This document shows, piece by piece, positions 57,653-64,000 of a stretch of DNA of 64,000 nt. The stretch is from Chaetomidium leptoderma (Eukaryota; Ascomycota; Sordariomycetes; Sordariales; Chaetomiaceae). The DNA lies in contig MU856940.1 of NCBI GenBank assembly GCA_033296705.1, positions 1 through 64,000 of the forward strand, written 5' to 3'. The notes below the pieces were generated by a model. The model was not told the origin of the DNA, made no database searches, and worked only from the letters and a program-made list of their open reading frames with translations. A program made the translations under genes and the position numbers. Position 1 is the first letter of the stretch. The number at the start of each line of letters is the position of its first letter.

Positions 57653-59067
57653 TCACCCCGTCGTGGTAGCGTCCGAGTCCGCCCAGGTCACAGTGCTGAC
57701 CCCCCACTCTCCGTCGTAGTCTACATACAACCTTGGCTCCTCATGTGACAAATATATGCTCACCTGGGCCCCCAAGGCGTCCCCGAAGCTGTTGAACTGG
57801 AATAGTGACCTGCCATTCACCGGGACCATGGCTACCGGATCACCATTCTCCGCGGTTGGGTTTCTGAAGCCATAGTATATGTACCGGATATTCTCTGGGG
57901 GAACACCGCCTGTGACAAACCACTCCTTGAGCGTGGGAACTCCCGTCCCGTCGTTGTCTCTCTCGCTGCCCGTTATGACGACGTACAGCTGGCTGCACTC
58001 GGGCGTAACCGCTTGGCCACCCACCCAAAGCTGCCTATCAACGACTCCCACGACCCTCGAGATCCTTTCTATCAGGATCCTTTCTGTGAGGTCGGGCGAG
58101 GCAAGTGCACACCGCTCGCCGTTGTTCTGCGCCATGTGGCCGACCACAATCTTCCCGGGGCCGTGGATGGTGAACACGGTGCAGCCAAAGTATTCCGCCG
58201 TGGCGAACGCGGCCGACTCGCCCTGGACGAGATCGTACACCCTGATCTCGTTCATCTCCACCCACCGCCGCCGGGCCTCCGTGTTAACTAGCGCAGCGTC
58301 CCTGATCCCCATCCATGCCCTGTTGAGGTCCCCGGGGGCTCTGCGAGAGAGGTCACGCTTGGCTTGGGCGGCCTCGGCATGGCTGCCGCTGCTTCTCCGG
58401 TCTGGAGGCGGAAAGCCATCCGAACAGCATGTCGTCGCGGGGCTTGTCACCGCGACCGTGACGGTCAGGGTCGTACCTTGGGTGACGGTTTGCGTTTGGG
58501 TTTCCCATACCGTCGTCGCCGGCAGGCAGCTGGAAGCAGCAGGCAGCGTGCCGCAGCCGCTGGCGGTCAGGGCGATGGCAAAGCATTTCGACTGGTTGAA
58601 GTCGGGGTTGACGTAGACGTTGTATTCGGTGTCCGTTCCTGGGCAGGCCCAGAACGCCCCCGATCCATGATACAGGAGCGATTTAGACGCGTCTATGGAG
58701 AAGCCCGTTGCCGGGAGATTGCCCTGGCCACATAGAATCTGGGTCGTCGGTGGGTCTAGAGACCTGATGTGAGCGGGAGTGTCACCTAGGGTTGTTGGGA
58801 CTCTGGCACGCACTAACCTCTGACAATACAGCCGAAGCCCCGGGAGTCTGTGATGCCGCCGCTGGCGTCAAGGTAGAAATTCGCCGTTGGTGCACTCGCG
58901 TTGAGCCGGAAAGGGCCGTCGGCGAGCTGTGAGACTAGACCAGCAAACCGGCCTAAAGATTTCAGGGTGAAATGGCACCCGGAAGATGTGGTTTCTCGAG
59001 TGACGAATCTCGCAACCGCAGCCGGGAACAGCCACGTCGCCGCGGTTAGGAAAAAAACGGGTTTCAT
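57653..59067 (-). CDS. Secreted mosaic protein with deamidase-like C-terminal domain
   Basis: Two exons (58818-59067 and 57653-58755) give 450 aa. Residues 1-19 are a signal peptide. Residues about 31-151 match the common fungal wall-protein domain (FTLKSLGRFAGLVSQL, ASGGITDSRGFGCIV, GFSIDASKSLLYHGSG, NVYVNPDFN, FAIALTASGCG). A Thr-rich linker follows (TVTQGTTLTVTVAVTS), then a Lys/Arg processing-like site (AKRDLSRRAP). Residues about 250-445 form a distinct domain with EYFGCTVFTIHGPGKIVVGHMAQ; the Cys275/His290 spacing and strand pattern recall CheD/CNF-like deamidase folds. That assignment is inference. The protein is secreted or wall-bound; its target is unknown. Confidence 0.7.
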
Positions 59068-59864
59068 GGTGTATCAATGCGAGGAGAAGGCAACTGTTGA
59101 ATCCCTAGAACCGGTAGAGTCCCGGTACCCTACACCAGCCGAACTGATGGCGTGAATTTTATGGGATTAGTGGGTTGTCTTCCTCAAGCCAGAATACATC
59201 CAGCGGCGAGTGCCGGATAGGCAGACATAATCATATCTTCCGAGTGATTGGGATAATGTGACGCGTCTTGTGAGCCTTGAAAAGCCCTGTCGGGTATTGT
59301 GATGGCTGCAATGTACATGAGGCTGGGGGTCAGAGCCATATGCTCAGCATCTAGCCCTCCCACTCTGTGAACAGTGGGCTCATGTACCACTAAGTCACTC
59401 CCGGGTCTCCAATCAGCTTCTGCTTGAAGTCCTCTCCCCACGTGTACCCAGTTTAACCCCTTTCTCGACAGCGGCCGTGATACCAGGACGAGGCATATTC
59501 TGGGAACCAATGGTTGCCGCTGAGGGATGCCCGGTTCCGGCCTGCGAAAATCCTGAATACGTTATTGGGGTAACACTTTTGGCTGTTGGTCAGCACAGCC
59601 AAGTGTTGCCAGGACAATGACCGCTAATGTCATTTATCCCTCGGGCCGACTGACGGCTGGTTGGCTGCAGCGTTGTGGCGAGAGGGCACGGAGATGGGGG
59701 CCAAATAGAGGTCACCGTCGCTTGCGCAAGTCTTGCGGCGAACTACCTGTAGATACTATATGCATGCTAACTGACGATGAACAGAGTGGTGATCATGCAT
59801 GAGCCAACAGCCCTGGGGCGTCCCGGTGATTGCCTGGTACCTCACCTACCCCATCCGAAACTTC

Positions 59865-59880
59865 CGGTACCTAGGTACCG
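59865..59880. repeat. 16-bp palindrome CGGTACCTAGGTACCG
   Basis: Perfect 16-bp palindrome, flanked by CTTC on the left and GAAG (offset by two bases) on the right. It carries the TACCTAGGTA core found at three other intergenic sites. Confidence 0.7.
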
Positions 59881-60329
59881 AGGAAGCACATTGAATCCAT
59901 GCCTCATCGACGCCAATCAGCTGGTTGTGACGCGGCCCCCGAGTAGATGGGCAACTCTATCCGAGGCGTCAAGGCGTAATCCGCTGCAGACCCTGAAGCC
60001 AAGTGAGGATGGTGTTCGAGAGAAAGGCAAACAAATCTCTCTGGAGGCCCTCACTGGCTAACATTACGTTCTACAGGACCACGATAACGAGGCTTAGTAC
60101 GAGTACAAGCTATTCATCATAGTGGGAGATGTTGACGATTTTGAAAGGGGCTTTTGCTCCAGCGGCCCCGAAATTCACAGCAAGGCGAATAACCCGAAAC
60201 AAACCACACTCTCCATTCTCCGAGAGGGTTCCGGACGTTCCGAGAAGCCAACCCCTGTGGAGCCGGGCGTGGGGGCCAGTACCATATGTTGGTTCCTCAG
60301 CCCTATTCCAACGTTGCATGCATCCTACC

Positions 60330-60339
60330 TACCTAGGTA
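60330..60339. repeat. Palindrome TACCTAGGTA
   Basis: Perfect 10-bp palindrome preceded by an extra CTACC half-site, about 600 bp before the start of the large repeat protein. Confidence 0.6.
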
Positions 60340-60943
60340 TCTTCCCGCTCTCATGTACTTATGTGTACCAAAAGAAAGGGTATCGCCCTGAAGTTCGATT
60401 GCTACGCCTCCTAGATGACTCAAGTGTGGCACTACTGCAACACATCGCATTGGCCGACGGTCAGAAATATTTGCACGGTCGAAAGGACCACGAATCATTT
60501 TACTCGATGTTCATGCCATTGATGACCAACTGTCACGCCAAGCCGCCGTGAAGCGGCCGCTCATAGCCGTGCTAGAGAGTATCATCACAAGTAATCTGAG
60601 CTGAAGAGGAGGGCTTAGCGATGGTTGGCGTGCCGCGTGTAGCACATGATCAATGTACCCGTCGAAGGGATTATGTCGGTTGATTAGGACAGGGAGGGGT
60701 AAGAATCTCGTCGCAATCCATGACAAAATACCATGACGATGCCCCATCGAGCGCGGAGGGGATGGTACATGAGGCGTAGCGCGTAAGACACGAGCATCGA
60801 TGACTTGAATGCCCTTTTATCTCCTTTTCCTCTCCCCAGAGCAACCGACATCGACGGCGTGCGCCGCGACCCCAAACCTTCTCCCACCTCGTCTTGGAAC
60901 GCACCTGACTTCTTGTCCATCGCCTACTATCTGATCGCCCCCC

Positions 60944-63900
60944 ATGTTGTCACCCGTACAGCTCGGTGTCTGGATGGGTGTCTTGCTCCCGGTTAGCGAG
61001 GGAGTGTTCTTTCGTCGCACCTCTACGTGCGCACCAAACGAATATTGGTGTCAAGATCGATGCGGCTCAGATGATTACGGGGAAACATGTTGCCAGACCC
61101 CTGACGGTCAACACAATCTCTGCGGCGCCGGTAAGTACGAGGAACACCCGCTGGTCATGACGAAGGGATGCTAAGTTCTCTGCCGCAAGGCAAAACTTGC
61201 TGCCTATGGGGATGCTGCCCTCCGGGTACAGTCTGTAACGCCACCGGAGGATGTGATAGACTGTCCAGCAACACAATGTCCACGCCATTGCCTGCGGAAA
61301 CGACCTGCCCTAATATTCTCTCGTCGGTCACGGCTTACCAGACCATCACCGAAGTCCAAACGTACACCGACTACGTGACTACGACCTTCTCTGGATCTTG
61401 CGGGTCGATGTGTATCTCGCAACCCCAGAGGACGTCGGCAGCCACCCCCTCCACCTGGACAGCTTCAGACGGCCAGACCATCATTTCCAGCGGGTCAGTC
61501 ATAGTCATTGGAGGGACCGAAACCATCTCCGTCCCGACTGGCTTCACAACCCTGACAACCGGCGGCCAGACTTTTACCTTTGGCTCACCATCACCGCTGC
61601 CTTCGACGGCAACGTCCAGCGGCCAAGGCGCCGGGGCCACAACTTGGACACAGTCAGATGGCGATACAGTCGTCTCAATCTCCGGAGTTGTGGTCATCGG
61701 TACGAATCCACCGGTTACTCTCGCAACTGTTTCCTCCCTGACCACACTCACGACCCATGGTGAAACCTTTACTCTGTCGCCGATTAGTGCAAGCCCGACA
61801 GGATCCGGAATCACCATTTGGACCAACTCTTACGGCCAAACAATCATTTCCAGCTCCGGCGTTGTCATCATTGGAACAAATACACCTGTCACCCTTCCGA
61901 CCGTCACCTCCCTCACAACACTCACCACTATTGGAGAGACCTTTACGTTATCCCCTTCCGGTTCCGGATCCCCAGGTGCCGGGGCAACTACCTGGACCAA
62001 CTCTAACGGCCAAACAATCATCTCCAGCTCTGGCGTTGTGGTCATCGGGACAAACCCGCCGGTTACTCTTCCAACTGGAACTGTGTCGTCTCTGACAACG
62101 CTCACCACGATCGGGGAGACATTTACGCTCTCTCCTTCACGAACTACGAACCCCTCGGCGTCTGCCACAATATGGACCGTATCAGATGGTCAGACAATCA
62201 TTTCAAGCTCCGGTGTAGTTGTTATCGGGACCAGCCCTCCGATTACCCTCCCGACGGTGACGTCCCTGACTATATTAACAACTGGGGGCCAAACATTCAC
62301 ATTATCACCTATCCTAACCACCACCACCCCGCCAGTATCCGATGCTACAACCTGGACGGCATCGGATGGTCAGACGATCATTTCAAGCTCCGGTGTGGTT
62401 ATCATTGGGACTAGCCCCCCGATTACTCTCCCTACAGTGACTTCCCTGACTACCCTAACAACTGGGGGTTAAACATTCACATTGTTCCCCTTCCCAAGCA
62501 CGACCTCCACTTCAGCGTTGGGCGGTACAACCTGGACGGCGTCGGATGGCCAAACAATCATCTCCAGCTCTGGCATCGTAATAATCGGCACGAACCCACC
62601 CATCACCCTTCCTACGCCGTCCTCCTTGACCACCCTGACAACTATCGGACAAACCTTTACACTGCTACCACCACCGATCACAACTTCAACTTCGACCACA
62701 GAAACTCCAGCACCAGTGTTTATAACCTGGCCGTCGAACGTGGTTATTGCACCGGTCACCACAGAGGTGGACCAACCGAGAGAGACGGATAGCGGGAGCG
62801 TTACATCATGCCGCTTGTGGTTCTTTTTTGTGAGTATACAACTTAGAAGCTCAATCCGAAGAGCGCCCGCTGTGAAACTGACTAAATGGCAGATCTGCAT
62901 TCAAACCATCGATATTAACATCAGGGGCTGGCACTGGCAGCTGCCACCCGGTATCTATCCACCGTATGGCCCCTTCATCTCTTTCTGCACAGCTCCATGG
63001 CACTCATAAGTACTAACCCGTATCCTGTATAATTCAAGAGGCCCGCCTCCCCTCCATCTCCTTAGGTTTCCGCCCGGGTAAGCAACAAATCAAACTCTTC
63101 ACGATGGCCCCGGGAGGCCTCGTGCGCCCAAGATAGCACGTCCGGAAAGCTGACATTGTTGTTAGGATCAATATACAGGGGCCCTTGCCGCCGTGGCCGA
63201 GAATAACGTAAGCCAAGTTGACTCGAGCATTGTTCTCATGCAAAATGAGGATTCGTGAAGTTGCTTACACAAGACTATCAGTATCGGACGAGACCACATA
63301 CCGACATACTCATCCGAGCCGACCCAATGCCAAACCAGGTCGGCATCGCTGTGTGCTACCACAACATCCATCGGTCCATCCACCACAAACGTTGCTTCAA
63401 CCTGCGCGGTGATCCGGGGCTGCGAAGTAACCGAGACCGCCACAGCCATCACCACTTCCGTGTCATCCTCATGCTCTACCGCGACCGTAACCAACTACGT
63501 GGTATCATGCGAGTCGGCCTCCCCGGGGGCGACCACGTCGGCAACATGCTCGACCGTCAGCAGCACCGTCGTATCCGGCTGCTCCGTCTCAGCAACAACA
63601 ACAACCACGACCGCGCCCGGAAGCTGCACCCTCACGCAGCGTCCACCGACCATCACTCTCGCCATCACCGAGGCGCCCTACGAGACAAGCACGACCGACA
63701 CCTCCTCTGGCAGCACCCCGGAAAACAGCAGCACCCTCCCAATCAGCAGCACGCCAGAAAGCAGCACAACCACCATAGCTACTACACCAACCGCCTCGCT
63801 CCGCCCGCTCGCCATAAACGCCAAAGAATGCTGGCCCGCAAGCCGCTTCCCCGAGCAGCAACAGGCGGGCACGGGCGTCGTCGACACCGGCGTGGCCGCC

Positions 63901-64000
63901 CTTTACATCTCGGCCGTCTGCAACGCCGCAGCCGGCGCGGCGCTCGTCCCCCCCGGCGCGATCCTCTCCCACGGGACGGTCGCGGGCGTGTCGTACTGGG
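60944..64000 (+). CDS. Large secreted Thr-rich repeat protein (3' end outside window)
   Basis: Modelled exons are 60944-61130, 61190-62829, 62893-62963, 63039-63077, 63166-63207 and 63282 to the window end. A signal segment (LGVWMGVLLPVSEG) leads into a Cys-rich domain (CAPNEYWCQDRC, ETCCQTPDGQHNLCG, TCCLWGCCPPGTVC). Seven repeats of about 58 residues follow (WTASDGQTIISSSG, VVIIGTNPPVTLP, LTTLTTIGETFTL). Next come RGWHWQLPPGIYPPGPPP, PLPPWPRITIG, SEPTQCQTRSASLC and a Thr/Ser-rich region with paired Cys. Late introns restore a family pattern exactly, so most of the gene is under constraint. A TAA at 62470-62472 breaks repeat 7 in frame. Probably wall-associated. Function is unknown. Confidence 0.65.
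61450..62675 (+). repeat. Seven coding tandem repeats, about 175-185 bp each
   Basis: Units begin near 61453, 61639, 61814, 61990, 62170, 62349 and 62529, each coding for WTxSDGQTIISSSG followed by VIGTNPPxTLP and LTTLTTxGxTFTL. Divergence is highest in unit 1 and lowest between units 5 and 6. Confidence 0.85.

Larger units (their letters stand above)
59068..60943. other. Divergent intergenic region between two secreted-protein genes
   Basis: About 1.9 kb without a supported gene. Two TACCTAGGTA palindromes occur here (59865-59880 and 60330-60339). Small frames near 60129-60551 show no domain-like sequence. Confidence 0.5.

Noticed and set aside
60129..60551. 140-aa plus-strand frame between the two secreted-protein genes
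   Set aside because: It contains the TACCTAGGTA palindrome and no recognisable domain; composition resembles random intergenic sequence.

Overview
The window reads as nuclear DNA of a filamentous ascomycete, most likely a Sordariomycete close to the Sordariales. The genes are dense and on both strands. They carry many short introns of about 50-100 bp with GTRNGT donors, CTRAC-like branch points and YAG acceptors. Typical fungal families are present: two Zn2Cys6 regulators, a PhiA-type wall protein, a Tps2-type trehalose phosphatase, Bsd2 and a fungal cystathionine gamma-synthase. No bacterial operons, rRNA genes or CRISPR arrays are visible, and there is one tRNA-Asn. Species cannot be fixed from the sequence alone. 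Exon borders below come from reading splice sites and frame by eye.

Layout: 0.8-1.6 kb, a disordered Asp/Gln-repeat protein. 2.9-5.1 kb, a secreted GH2 glycosidase with five exons. 6.0 kb, tRNA-Asn. 6.2-11.0 kb, an ankyrin protein and two fungal-specific proteins whose 3' parts are broken by single-base frameshifts. 11.7-12.5 kb, a secreted, probably GPI-anchored protein. 13.5-27.5 kb, an island that looks like secondary metabolism: a six-exon P450, a divergent Zn2Cys6 regulator, a decayed membrane-protein gene, a decayed O-methyltransferase fragment, an unknown protein, a second Zn2Cys6 regulator and a FAD monooxygenase. It has no PKS, NRPS or terpene synthase.

27.7-34.1 kb is conserved housekeeping: protein-L-isoaspartate methyltransferase, Bsd2, a UQCC2/CBP6-type complex III assembly factor, the mitochondrial tricarboxylate carrier and a hemerythrin-domain protein. 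34.5-37.3 kb has two small secreted proteins, one PhiA-like. 38.4-41.2 kb has two low-complexity proteins. 43.0-44.9 kb encodes cystathionine gamma-synthase and 46.3-49.5 kb trehalose-6-phosphate phosphatase. 51.8-53.3 kb has an intact O-methyltransferase with a GC-AG intron and a 26-nt C/G homopolymer. 54.2-55.0 kb encodes a GFA/CENP-V-type zinc protein and 56.1-57.5 kb a putative F-box protein.

The right end (57.7-64.0 kb) holds two head-to-head genes for mosaic secreted proteins. One joins a wall-type N-terminal domain to a C-terminal domain with a Cys/His arrangement suggestive of a deamidase fold. The other is a Cys-rich, Thr-rich protein with seven tandem repeats, truncated by the window edge. 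Repeat 7 carries an in-frame TAA that could have arisen by RIP-like mutation.

The main points of interest are the backbone-less and partly decayed metabolic island, the mosaic surface proteins, and an intergenic palindrome built on TACCTAGGTA that recurs far more often than chance.
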